A DNA stretch of 64,000 nt from Fimenecus sp036652055. Its GTDB lineage: Bacteria > Bacillota > Clostridia > Oscillospirales > Acutalibacteraceae. The first letter of the stretch is position 1, and the number at the start of each line of letters is the position of its first letter. The notes under the pieces are model-generated. The model made no database searches and had not been told where the DNA came from. It saw only the letters and a list, made by a program, of their open reading frames with translations. The DNA lies in assembly GCA_036652055.1 (NCBI GenBank), contig JAVVWP010000003.1, forward strand, positions 26,582 through 90,581, written 5' to 3'. The position numbers and the translations under genes were made by a program. Below are positions 27,584 to 35,779 of the stretch, one piece after another.

Positions 27584-28294
27584 TTAATTTATATTCTGCT
27601 CGATTTCACTCTTGGATTTTGTCACATCAGAAACTACCATTCCATCTTGAATTTTAATAATTCTTTCTGCTTTTTCGGCAATTTCATTGTCATGAGTGAT
27701 TAAAATTATTGTTCTGCCCTCTGAATGAAGCTCGTGAAGTATTCTCATAACCTCTTCGCCCGAATGGCTATCTAAGTTTCCTGTTGGCTCATCGGCCAAA
27801 ATTATCGGAGGCTTTGCAGCAACAGCTCTCGCTATTGCCACTCTTTGCTGTTGACCACCTGACATTTGTTTTGGAAGATGATGCACTCTGTTTTCAAGAC
27901 CGACACGCTTTAACGCTTCAGCCGAAAGGATATGCCTTTGCTCTGCTTGCATTCCACGATAAACAAGTGGCAATTCAACATTTGCTTCTGCTGTAAGACT
28001 TGAAATAAGATTAAAGCCCTGAAAAATAAATCCTATTTGTTTGTTTCTTATTTCTGACAATTCATCATCAGTCATATTTGAAACATTTTCACCGTCTAAA
28101 TAGTATTCACCACTTGTTGGAACATCTAAAAGCCCAATCATATTCATAAGTGTAGATTTGCCTGAACCTGAATGCCCGACGATTGCGACAAATTCGCCTC
28201 GGTCAATGGTAATTGACACTCCGTCAAGCGCTCTTACCTCGTTTTCACCTGGATTATATATTTTATAAATATTTTTTATTTCAATCAGTTTCAA
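27584..28294 (-). CDS. ABC transporter ATPase, LolD/MacB family, without permease
   Basis: An ATPase of the LolD/MacB/FtsE class with all motifs: Walker A GHSGSGKSTLMN, Q-loop GFIFQGFNL, signature MSGGQQQRVAIARA, Walker B IILADEPTGNLD, and switch ITHD. Partners are normally FtsX-like permeases, but none is adjacent and the gene is bracketed by its own terminator. It may serve a permease encoded elsewhere. I choose TTG at 28294 (LKLIEIKNIYK), because the GTG at 28306 lies inside the AAGGTGG ribosome binding site. Confidence 0.9.
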   Translation of the reverse strand: MKLIEIKNIYKIYNPGENEVRALDGVSITIDRGEFVAIVGHSGSGKSTLMNMIGLLDVPTSGEYYLDGENVSNMTDDELSEIRNKQIGFIFQGFNLISSLTAEANVELPLVYRGMQAEQRHILSAEALKRVGLENRVHHLPKQMSGGQQQRVAIARAVAAKPPIILADEPTGNLDSHSGEEVMRILHELHSEGRTIILITHDNEIAEKAERIIKIQDGMVVSDVTKSKSEIEQNIN

Positions 28295-28366
28295 TTTAAT
28301 AACCACCTTATATTTTCTTAACTTAAATCATAAATCAAATAAATATATAAATCAATGGTTTTTTTA

Positions 28367-28396
28367 TGAATTTTTTTTAATCTTTTGGCAAAAATG
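28367..28396 (+). promoter_or_regulatory. Candidate forespore (sigma-F/G type) promoter of spoVA genes
   Basis: GGCAAAAATG at 28387-28396 fits the sigma-F-like -10 pattern GGNNANAMT. TGAATT at 28367-28372 fits a sigma-G-like -35 at roughly the right distance. spoVA operons are known to be transcribed in the forespore. The match is by eye only. Confidence 0.4.
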
Positions 28397-28449
28397 AAAT
28401 TAAGAGATTAAACTCAAACAATTATTTTTATGAGGTGACACAATTTATT

Positions 28450-28893
28450 ATGGCAACTTCAAATAAAGATTATGACCAAATGACAAAAAAAGCATCTCCC
28501 CCCTCTCCTAAAATTTTAAATCTTGTAAAGGCGTTTTTGATTGGTGGCGGAATTTGCACCTTTGGTCAACTGCTGAACTCATTGTTTGCCTATTTAGGTT
28601 TAAACGAAGCAGAAATAAAAGCAGCAACACCTATAACCCTAATAGTAATAACCGCATTTTTAACGGGAATTGGTGTTTTTGATAAAATAGCAAAACACGC
28701 AGGAGCAGGTACCATTGTTCCGATTACTGGATTTGCAAATTCGATTGTTTCACCAGCTATGGAATTTCAAGCAGAAGGTCGAATTCTTGGAACAGGCGCA
28801 AAAATATTTTCAATAGCTGGCCCTGTTATCGCATACGGATGCAGTGCTGCTTTTGTATATGGAATAATTGCTTATATTTTTAAGCTGTATTGA
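28450..28893 (+). CDS. spoVAC: Stage V sporulation protein AC
   Basis: SpoVAC is a polytopic inner-membrane protein of spores. It acts in dipicolinic acid uptake during sporulation and release during germination and behaves as a mechanosensitive channel in Bacillus. About four to five helices are visible. Family landmarks are the N-terminal KKASPPSPK, AFLIGGGICTFGQ, and GAGTIVPITGFANSIVSPAMEFQ. The ATG at 28450 gives 147 residues; the GTG at 28435 overlaps the GAGGTG ribosome binding site. Confidence 0.95.
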   Translation: MATSNKDYDQMTKKASPPSPKILNLVKAFLIGGGICTFGQLLNSLFAYLGLNEAEIKAATPITLIVITAFLTGIGVFDKIAKHAGAGTIVPITGFANSIVSPAMEFQAEGRILGTGAKIFSIAGPVIAYGCSAAFVYGIIAYIFKLY

Positions 28894-28901
28894 GGTGAAT
28901 T

Positions 28902-29939
28902 ATGGCAAGCAGAATAGGAAGATATACACTTAATTTAGAAAGCCGTCCTTCAATTATAGGCAATGCCGCAGTTGTCGGCAAAACAGAAAGTGAAGGTCCG
29001 CTGTGCAATGAATTTGATTATGCTTTTGATGATGATACTTTAGGCGAAAGCTCTTTTGAAAAGGCTGAAAGCTCACTTCAAAGAGATGCAATAACTCGTG
29101 CTCTCGACAAAGCAGGGAAAACGCCTAAAGAGGTTGATTATATTTTTGCAGGCGACCTTTTAAATCAGTGCATTGGCACATCTTTTTCAATTAGAGAAAT
29201 GGGCATTCCGTTTTTAGGGCTTTATGGTGCTTGCTCGACAATGGCTCTCTCGTTAGGTCTTGCAAGCGTTTTCGTTGACACTAATGCCGCTAATCTTGCC
29301 GTTGCTGCGACCTCCTCACACTTTTGCTCGGCAGAAAGACAATTTAGACTGCCACTTGAATATGGCGGTCAAAGAACTCCTACTTCACAACGAACTGCGA
29401 CCGCTTCTGGCTGTTCTGTTGTATCTAAAAGCCAATCTGACAAGCCCTGCGTTGAAGCTGTTTGTTTTGGCAGAATTGTTGACCTTGGAATAAAAGATAC
29501 AAATAATATGGGGGCTGCTATGGCACCTGCCGCCGCTATGACTATTTCGGATTTTTTAAATGATACAAATACAAAGCCTGATGACTATGACCTAATTGTA
29601 ACAGGCGATTTAGGTCTTGTGGGTTCTCAGCTTTTAAAGGACCTTTTAGTTAAGGATTATAATTTTGATATATCAAATGTGCATACTGACTGCGGAGTTT
29701 TAATATATGATATAGAGGCGCAAGATGTTCACGCTGGTGGTTCTGGTTGTGGCTGTGGTGCATCTGTTCTTAATTCATATATTTTAAGGCGTCTTTCAAG
29801 TGGTGAGCTAAGCAAGGTTTTGTTTGTCGCAACAGGTGCTTTAATGTCACCCACCTCCTCTTTGCAAGGCGAAAGCATTCCTGCGATTGCACACGCTGTT
29901 TTGATTGCAAAGCCTGAATGCCCTTTACAAAATCAATGA
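28902..29939 (+). CDS. spoVAD: Stage V sporulation protein AD
   Basis: SpoVAD is a soluble thiolase-fold protein on the forespore membrane that binds dipicolinic acid. Conserved segments include RPSIIGNAAVVGKTESEGPL, LGLYGACSTMALSL, TSSHFCSAERQFR and SGCGCGASVLNSY. The 345-residue length is usual. It follows spoVAC by 8 bp with an AGGTG ribosome binding site. Confidence 0.96.
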   Translation: MASRIGRYTLNLESRPSIIGNAAVVGKTESEGPLCNEFDYAFDDDTLGESSFEKAESSLQRDAITRALDKAGKTPKEVDYIFAGDLLNQCIGTSFSIREMGIPFLGLYGACSTMALSLGLASVFVDTNAANLAVAATSSHFCSAERQFRLPLEYGGQRTPTSQRTATASGCSVVSKSQSDKPCVEAVCFGRIVDLGIKDTNNMGAAMAPAAAMTISDFLNDTNTKPDDYDLIVTGDLGLVGSQLLKDLLVKDYNFDISNVHTDCGVLIYDIEAQDVHAGGSGCGCGASVLNSYILRRLSSGELSKVLFVATGALMSPTSSLQGESIPAIAHAVLIAKPECPLQNQ

Positions 29940-29968
29940 ATAATTTATAAAAAGGATAGGAAATAAAT

Positions 29969-30130
29969 ATGTTACAATTATTAAACGATATAAAAATAAT
30001 CAATATTGCAGAAAAATTTCTTGGAGTTTTAAATATAGTCAAAGCGGCATTGACGGTTGGGATAATAGTCTTTTCCGTTTTCGAGAGTTTTAAGTATGTA
30101 AATAGTTACAGAAAAACGCTTAATCAATAA
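29969..30130 (+). CDS. Small 53-residue membrane protein downstream of spoVAD
   Basis: ATG at 29969 is preceded by AAGGATAGGAAATAAAT, a good ribosome binding site. The 53-codon frame ends just before the terminator shared with the spoVA genes. It reads as a short amphipathic start, one hydrophobic helix (residues ~24-40, ALTVGIIVFSVFESF) and a basic end. It occupies the place where spoVAE would normally follow. I recognise no family. It may be a small spore-membrane protein; this rests on position only. Confidence 0.55.
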   Translation: MLQLLNDIKIINIAEKFLGVLNIVKAALTVGIIVFSVFESFKYVNSYRKTLNQ

Positions 30131-30147
30131 AGCTGAATATTAAAAGT

Positions 30148-30194
30148 AAAAGTCGCAGTTTATAAGGAAATTATCCTTTAAACTGCGACTTTTT
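30148..30194 (+). terminator. Bidirectional terminator between spoVA genes and the BspA-like gene
   Basis: A ~20-bp stem (AAAAGTCGCAGTTTATAAGGA against its near-complement) with a 5-base loop and a T run. It can serve the plus-strand spoVA transcript and, from the other side, the gene ending at 30238. Confidence 0.9.
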
Positions 30195-30237
30195 CTTTGC
30201 TAAAATTATATATTTACCCTCAAGATTTGCTAACTAA

Positions 30238-32103
30238 TTAAAGTGATGGGACTAACTGTGCTTCGTAGCGGAGAATTCTAATTGCATCGCCTGAAGTCAC
30301 CCTGCCATCTTTTACGACATCTGCCGCTGTAAATTCTTCTGCTGTTAATGTTCTAAGCTGTGCCTCGGCTCTCAATACTGCAATTGCATCGCCCGAAGTT
30401 ACCCTACCATCGCCCGTAACATCACCTAACATTCTTGTTGGTGCTGGTGGTGTAATGTCTACAAATATAAAGTTATTATCTTGTGCGTATTTTTCAGCGG
30501 CACTACCTTTAGAGCCTGTAATTGTAAATCCAAGCAGTTTTTCATAACCGCCATTGTCATTCAAATAATAGCCAAAAGCCATATCACCTATGCTTGTTAC
30601 GCTGTCAGGAATTGTTACGCCTTTAAGCCCTGCGCAATCGATAAACGCATACTCGGTAATTGAAATTGTTCCAGGCTTTATATTTATTTCTGTATCTGCA
30701 GGCATTGTGCCTTTATATTCATAAAAAACTTTGCCTAAATAAACTTCGCCATCTGGCAGTGAATTATAAAACGGTGTCTCATCAAATGCATTATGACCTA
30801 TGCTCGTTACACTGTCAGAAATAGTTACGCTTTTAAGACCTGTGCAACCATAAAATGCATAATTGCCTATGCTTGTCACACTGTCTACAATTGTTATGCC
30901 TTTAAGCCCTGTACAATAATAAAATGCATAGCCTGTAATTGAAGTTGTTCCAGCTTTTATGTTTATTTCTGTATTTTTTGGCATTTTGCCTTTATATGCA
31001 TATAAAACTTTCCCTAAATAAACTTCGCCATCTGGCATTGAAACAAAAAATGGTGTATTCTCAAATGCACTGCTTTCTATACTCGTTACGCTATCAGGAA
31101 TTGTTATGTCTTTTAGACTTGTGCAACTTTCAAATGCACTACTACCTATGCTCGTAACGCTATTTCCAATTGTTACGGTTGTGAGGTATGCGCAATCAAA
31201 AAACGCCCTGTAACCTATAATTGTTACGCTATCAGGAATTGTTACGCCTTTTAGACCTGTGCAACCATTAAATGCAGTGCCTGAAATTGAAACCGTACCA
31301 GCTTTTATGGTTATTTCTGTGTCTTTAGGTATTGTGCCTTTATATTTATAAAAAACTTTTCCTAAATAAACTTCGCCATCTGGCAGTGAATTATAAAATG
31401 GTGTATTATCAAATGCACCGTAGCCTATGCTTGTTACGCTGTTAGAAATTGTTATGTTTGTAATACCTGTGCAATCAGAAAATGCATAGTTGCCTATACT
31501 TGTTACGCTGTCAGAGATTGCGATTTCTCCAGATTTACCTTGTGGGCATTTAAACATCTCTGTTTTATCTTTATTATATAATATCCCATCAATACTTGAA
31601 TATTTTGTATTACCTTCACTTATATTAATAGCTGTAAGGCTTGTGCAATTGTCAAACGCACCGTCGCCTATGCCCGTTACGCTATCAGGGATTGTTAGCC
31701 CTTTTAGACCTTTGCAGCCCAAAAAAGCCCTGTAACCTATGTTTGTTATGCCGTTTGCCATTGTTATGTCTTTTAGACCTGTGCAACCATAAAATGCACC
31801 GCCACCTATGGTTGTTACACTATTAGGGATTATTACACTTGTAAGGCTTGTGCAACCTTTAAATGAAAAGTCACCCATTTGTGTTACCGTATACCCATCA
31901 ATTGTTGATGGAATTGTAACATCTCCGCCAGTGCCAGTGTACTTATCAATTGATACTGTTTTTTTTGTTCCAGAAATTACCGAATACTCATAATCGCCAC
32001 TTGTTAATGCGAAAGATGAAATTGCACCCATTGGGATAATTGTCGCTACCATTAAAATTGCCATTAGGATTGAAAGTGCTTTGAGCTTGAATTTCTTTTT
32101 CAT
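30238..32103 (-). CDS. Secreted BspA-type leucine-rich-repeat protein with dockerin domain
   Basis: A 621-residue secreted protein. After a signal peptide (residues 1-33) comes a solenoid of BspA/LRR_5 repeats of ~23 residues with the recurring pattern SVTSIGxxAFxxCTGLKxVTI. It is interrupted three times by an inserted module with NSLPDGEVYLGKVFYKYKG or a close variant. Residues ~558-616 form a type I dockerin: two copies of a Ca2+-binding repeat, DGRVTSGDAI. Dockerins dock onto cohesins of cellulosome-like assemblies, so this may display an LRR adhesin on such a scaffold. No cohesin is in the window. GGGGGA ribosome binding site. Confidence 0.9.
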   Translation of the reverse strand: MKKKFKLKALSILMAILMVATIIPMGAISSFALTSGDYEYSVISGTKKTVSIDKYTGTGGDVTIPSTIDGYTVTQMGDFSFKGCTSLTSVIIPNSVTTIGGGAFYGCTGLKDITMANGITNIGYRAFLGCKGLKGLTIPDSVTGIGDGAFDNCTSLTAINISEGNTKYSSIDGILYNKDKTEMFKCPQGKSGEIAISDSVTSIGNYAFSDCTGITNITISNSVTSIGYGAFDNTPFYNSLPDGEVYLGKVFYKYKGTIPKDTEITIKAGTVSISGTAFNGCTGLKGVTIPDSVTIIGYRAFFDCAYLTTVTIGNSVTSIGSSAFESCTSLKDITIPDSVTSIESSAFENTPFFVSMPDGEVYLGKVLYAYKGKMPKNTEINIKAGTTSITGYAFYYCTGLKGITIVDSVTSIGNYAFYGCTGLKSVTISDSVTSIGHNAFDETPFYNSLPDGEVYLGKVFYEYKGTMPADTEINIKPGTISITEYAFIDCAGLKGVTIPDSVTSIGDMAFGYYLNDNGGYEKLLGFTITGSKGSAAEKYAQDNNFIFVDITPPAPTRMLGDVTGDGRVTSGDAIAVLRAEAQLRTLTAEEFTAADVVKDGRVTSGDAIRILRYEAQLVPSL

Positions 32104-32170
32104 TTTAATTCCCCCTATTTTTTAAGATAAAATTGCACTTATAATCAAATATTTTGCCTTATGATATGGT

Positions 32171-32199
32171 ATTATATACCAAAATTAAAATAATTTCAA
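32171..32199 (-). promoter_or_regulatory. Sigma-A promoter of the dockerin/LRR gene
   Basis: Minus strand: -35 TTGAAA, 17-bp spacer, perfect -10 TATAAT, leaving a leader of about 60 bases before the ATG at 32103. Confidence 0.7.
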
Positions 32200-32275
32200 G
32201 CGTTAATAAAAAATTAGTTTTACTTTGAGAATTGCATTATTATAACCTTTTGCTCACTATAATTGGCTTTTATCT

Positions 32276-32344
32276 TAGTTGCTCCCTCCTTCAGTCGACT
32301 GCGGTTGCTCGAGGAAGCGGAAGGGGTTTTCTTTCAGAGGAAGC
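32276..32344. repeat. Diverged copy of the 13.5-kb palindromic repeat
   Basis: The left end TTAGTTGCTCCCTCCTTCAG is identical to the B units and their spacer at 13.55 and 13.64 kb. The central hairpin has been replaced by a different sequence (GTCGACTGCGGTTGC). The right half carries two partial GAGGAAGC ends. It lies between the LRR gene promoter and the uracil permease terminator. Confidence 0.65.
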
Positions 32345-32349
32345 AAAAA

Positions 32350-32384
32350 AATGTGTGATGAAAGCTATTCTTTCATCACACATT
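32350..32384 (-). terminator. Rho-independent terminator of the uracil permease gene
   Basis: A 15-bp perfect stem (AATGTGTGATGAAAG and complement) with a 5-base loop, followed by seven T on the minus strand, 25 bases after the stop. Confidence 0.93.
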
Positions 32385-32408
32385 ATAAGGTTTTATTTTT
32401 GCAAGGCT

Positions 32409-33842
32409 TTATTTTTTCTTTGATTTGCTTTTCTTTTTAGCCTTATTTGTTTCATTTGTATTTTCTTCGCCCTCTGCCATCACTATTTCTGCTCCTCGTT
32501 TTTCAGGAAGAATTAAATTTAAAAGTATTCCTGTAAGTGCTGCAAGAGCCATTCCTGAAATAGTAACCTTACCAATGCCTATGCTTGCTCCGCCAAGACC
32601 TAAAACAAGCATTACTGATGCAATTATTGTATTTCTTGTATTATTAAAATCTGTTCTTGCATCTACTAAAACTCTAAGCCCATTTGCTGCAATAAGTCCA
32701 AATAAGATTATGCAAATTCCGCCCATTACACAGCCCGGAATTGATGAAATTAAATCTTGAAATGGCTTTATAAATGCTAAAAGAATAGCAATTACTGCTG
32801 CTCCGCCTGTAACCCAAACCGAGGCTACCCTTGTCATTCCTACAACGCCTGTATTTTCACCATATGATGTGTTTGCAGGCCCACCAATCATACCTGCTAT
32901 AAAGGTTGCTATACCGTCACCTGCAAGGGTTTTATCAAGCCCTGGATCTTTTAAGAAATCTTTACCACAGATAGTTCCGAGAACCTTATGGTCGCCTATA
33001 TGCTCCGCAATTGTAACAAATGCAAGCGGTGCTATTGTTGCAAGTGCAACAAAGTCAATCGAATAGAAAAAGAATGGGCCTTTAGTTCCAAGTGAATTAC
33101 CAAATGGAAGCATTATCGTTGGCACATCAATTATATTTAATGTTTTAAAATCATTTGCAACTATTGCAAGGTTAGCAAGCACAAGCTGTGAAGTTGGATT
33201 GCCTTGATTGAAAATTAAGTCAACAACTACCGCTGAAAGATAACCTGCTAAAATTCCACTCATTATTGGAACAATTTTGAAAAATCCCTTTGCAAATACC
33301 GCTACGAGTGCTGTAACCATTACTGCAATAACCGCAACTGTGATTACCTGCCAATTATATGGCTCACCCTCGCCTGGCATTAAACCTGCATTAGTGCAGG
33401 CAACACTTGCAAGACCTAAACCGATAACAATAATCATTGGCCCTACAACAACCGGTGGAAGAACTTTATCAAGCCAACCTTTTCCAATAAGTTTAATTAG
33501 CAATGCAACTACGCAATAGATTAATCCTACTGCCATAAGACCTGTACAAACCGCTGCGTAGTTAGGCATTTCAGGGTTGCTTGTCATCGCAAGTGCCGTA
33601 CAGATTGGTGTAATATAGGCAAACGAGCTACCTAAGTACATTGGGCATTTTGCCTTTGAAAGGACTATGTATATAAGAGTTCCAAGCCCCGAAGAAAGAA
33701 GTGCTGTTCCAATTGGAAGCCCTGTTAGCATTGGAACTAATACTGTTGAACCGAACATTGCAAAAACATGCTGAAAGCTAAGTGCGAACCATTTGCCCGG
33801 CGATGGGCGTTCGTTGATGCCAATAATAATTTTGTTATCCAA
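32409..33842 (-). CDS. uraA: Uracil permease, NCS2 family
   Basis: A 14-helix nucleobase:cation symporter of the UraA/PyrP type. Landmarks are FALSFQHVFAMFGSTVLVP near the start, FVTIAEHIGDHK (the conserved Glu-His of helix 8), GGPANTSYGENTGVVGMTRV and IPGCVMGG. The C-terminus has an unusual lysine/serine-rich tail. It imports uracil for salvage, complementing the de novo pyrimidine genes at 42-50 kb. It starts at TTG (33842) after AGGGGGA and is a single-gene unit. Confidence 0.93.
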   Translation of the reverse strand: MDNKIIIGINERPSPGKWFALSFQHVFAMFGSTVLVPMLTGLPIGTALLSSGLGTLIYIVLSKAKCPMYLGSSFAYITPICTALAMTSNPEMPNYAAVCTGLMAVGLIYCVVALLIKLIGKGWLDKVLPPVVVGPMIIVIGLGLASVACTNAGLMPGEGEPYNWQVITVAVIAVMVTALVAVFAKGFFKIVPIMSGILAGYLSAVVVDLIFNQGNPTSQLVLANLAIVANDFKTLNIIDVPTIMLPFGNSLGTKGPFFFYSIDFVALATIAPLAFVTIAEHIGDHKVLGTICGKDFLKDPGLDKTLAGDGIATFIAGMIGGPANTSYGENTGVVGMTRVASVWVTGGAAVIAILLAFIKPFQDLISSIPGCVMGGICIILFGLIAANGLRVLVDARTDFNNTRNTIIASVMLVLGLGGASIGIGKVTISGMALAALTGILLNLILPEKRGAEIVMAEGEENTNETNKAKKKSKSKKK

Positions 33843-33876
33843 TTTTGAAATCCCCCTAAGATTTTTTTCACTAATT

Positions 33877-33905
33877 AATTTACACTATTTGTCGGCTTAT
33901 GTCAA
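33877..33905 (-). promoter_or_regulatory. Sigma-A promoter of uraA
   Basis: Minus strand: consensus -35 TTGACA, 17-bp spacer, -10 TAAATT. The leader to the TTG start is only about 30 bases, too short for a PyrR-type attenuator. The -35 lies just before the end of the phosphoesterase gene region. Confidence 0.72.
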
Positions 33906-33907
33906 TA

Positions 33908-35077
33908 TTACTTTAAAATAGTTTTGATTATTTTTGCACCAACAAGCACACCTGCGGTTACTGCTGCTACAATTATTCCCTTTTTTATAAGTGGCTCAAC
34001 TGATTCAAAGCTTGTTGGCCCATATTTATAATATGTGAATTTTAATTTTTCATCAATATCTTCTTTTTTGAATAAATCTTTATACATTATTGTGTGCGTC
34101 GAAATTGTTGAGGGATTGGTTTCGTCTAAATCAATGACACGCACTCCCCTGTTTAAATCAGGCCCATAAACATTAAATCCACAGCCTTGAGTATACCCTA
34201 AAAGCATATTTTTGTATTTACCAACAAAACTATTGTTATGGTCATGCCCGAAAAATATTGCTATTGTATCCCCTTTTTCTGACAGAGCATCAAACTCTCC
34301 ACCATTTGTAACTGGCGTTGCAGGAGTTTCTAATACAAAATCATAATTCCCTTTTACAAGAGTTTCATCTTTCATCCAATAAAACTTATCGGCATGGTCA
34401 CGATACCCAGGTGCTGATGGCTTTGTGCCTTTTGGAACTTCTTTTAAAAGCTCCCACACTTCAGGAACAGGAATATGTTGAAATACCATTGACGGAACAT
34501 ATTCACCATTTTCTTCTTTTAAGAAATCCCGAACATCTCTATACCAATTTAATTGACCTTCTGATACAGGGTTGCTAAATCCATCCATCGACATTGAAAG
34601 TGAATCAATTAAATAAAGGTTGAAGGCTGTTTTTTCTTCTTTGCTTGCCTCTATATTAATATAGTGGTTTGCATAACCATCAATTGTTTCATCACCAATT
34701 TCAGAAAGGCAGCCATCAAAGCTCTTATACATCTGGAATTGTTTTTCTTTTGTAATTCCAAACGCTTGGTCGTCGTGATTTCCAAACACAAATGTAAACG
34801 GTATATCTCTATCTGTCAGCGGTGTTAAAAAGTTTGAGATTGCTTTGAAAATGTTACTATCTCTATCCCCTTGAAGTAGGGAAATTCCATAACCCTTTAT
34901 TTGGTCACCTGTAAACACAACTAAATCAGGTTGGGCCTTATCTAATGCCGCCTCTATAAATTTAATTGTATTTTTAGAAGTGTACTGTGTATCTTGAATG
35001 TCTGCAATTTGCATTATTCTGAATTTACCATTTTCGTTGAATTTTAAATCAGCTGCTTTTCCCTTTGGCTGTGTCAT
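33908..35077 (-). CDS. Metallophosphoesterase with C-terminal membrane helix
   Basis: A calcineurin-like phosphoesterase. Metal ligands are visible in ADIQDTQ, FTGDQIKG, FGNHDDQ, QHIPVPE and FGHDHNN, the expected set for a binuclear metal site. It resembles PhoD/Icc-like domains of unknown substrate. A hydrophobic C-terminal helix (residues ~365-385) would anchor it in the membrane, although no signal peptide is present. I use ATG at 35077, spaced from the AGGTG ribosome binding site; the GTG at 35086 overlaps that site. Confidence 0.88.
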   Translation of the reverse strand: MTQPKGKAADLKFNENGKFRIMQIADIQDTQYTSKNTIKFIEAALDKAQPDLVVFTGDQIKGYGISLLQGDRDSNIFKAISNFLTPLTDRDIPFTFVFGNHDDQAFGITKEKQFQMYKSFDGCLSEIGDETIDGYANHYINIEASKEEKTAFNLYLIDSLSMSMDGFSNPVSEGQLNWYRDVRDFLKEENGEYVPSMVFQHIPVPEVWELLKEVPKGTKPSAPGYRDHADKFYWMKDETLVKGNYDFVLETPATPVTNGGEFDALSEKGDTIAIFFGHDHNNSFVGKYKNMLLGYTQGCGFNVYGPDLNRGVRVIDLDETNPSTISTHTIMYKDLFKKEDIDEKLKFTYYKYGPTSFESVEPLIKKGIIVAAVTAGVLVGAKIIKTILK

Positions 35078-35086
35078 TTTAATCAC

Positions 35087-35722
35087 CTATACATTCTTAT
35101 TTTTCTTTGAGTGTTTTAATTTAAAGCTGTCTATCTTTGTTCCTGCGTGATTTTCAAACCAAGGATAAACAAAGCGAACAATTAGAAAATATGCTATTGC
35201 TGAATATAAAACTCCGAAAACTGCACCAAAAATAACATCAGTCGGATAATGAACCATTAAATAATTTCTTGAAAATGCAACTAAAACTGCTAAAATTATT
35301 GATGGCGTAAATAATTTCCATTTTTTATTCCAAAACATTGCAGCAGCGGCTGCGAAAGACATTGCCGCATGACCTGATGGGAATGAAAATCCATGAGGTT
35401 TTGAAATAAGAATCCCGTCTTTTAGATTTTCATAAAGCGGTGCAAATTCTGCAAAATTAAAAGGTCTTGGTCTTGCAAAAATATTTTTTAAAATAATATC
35501 ATTCAAAACAAGCATTACTACCAATGAAAACGCAACTGTTATCGCTGTTTTACGATATTTTTTTGAGAAAAGACATATTATGGCAATGATAATCCAAATT
35601 GCCCCACCCTCACTTAAATAGGTGATAACTGGCATTAATTTATCGAGAAATCCACACCAAATATTATCTTGAATCCATTGAAATGCTGAGAAATCGAAAC
35701 TTGTAAAAATGCTGAAATCCAT
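35087..35722 (-). CDS. PAP2-family membrane phosphatase
   Basis: A six-helix type 2 phosphatidic acid phosphatase, possibly acting on undecaprenyl pyrophosphate or lipid phosphates. The three active-site motifs are present: KNIFARPRPFNF, PSGHAAMSF and SRNYLMVHYPTD. 211 residues. GGAGG ribosome binding site. It lies directly upstream of the phosphoesterase and is probably co-transcribed with it, suggesting a joint role in lipid-phosphate turnover. Confidence 0.92.
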   Translation of the reverse strand: MDFSIFTSFDFSAFQWIQDNIWCGFLDKLMPVITYLSEGGAIWIIIAIICLFSKKYRKTAITVAFSLVVMLVLNDIILKNIFARPRPFNFAEFAPLYENLKDGILISKPHGFSFPSGHAAMSFAAAAAMFWNKKWKLFTPSIILAVLVAFSRNYLMVHYPTDVIFGAVFGVLYSAIAYFLIVRFVYPWFENHAGTKIDSFKLKHSKKNKNV

Positions 35723-35779
35723 TTTGGTTCCTCCATTACAACAATATACTAATTATTTTATAGCCTTTGCTCTAAAATG

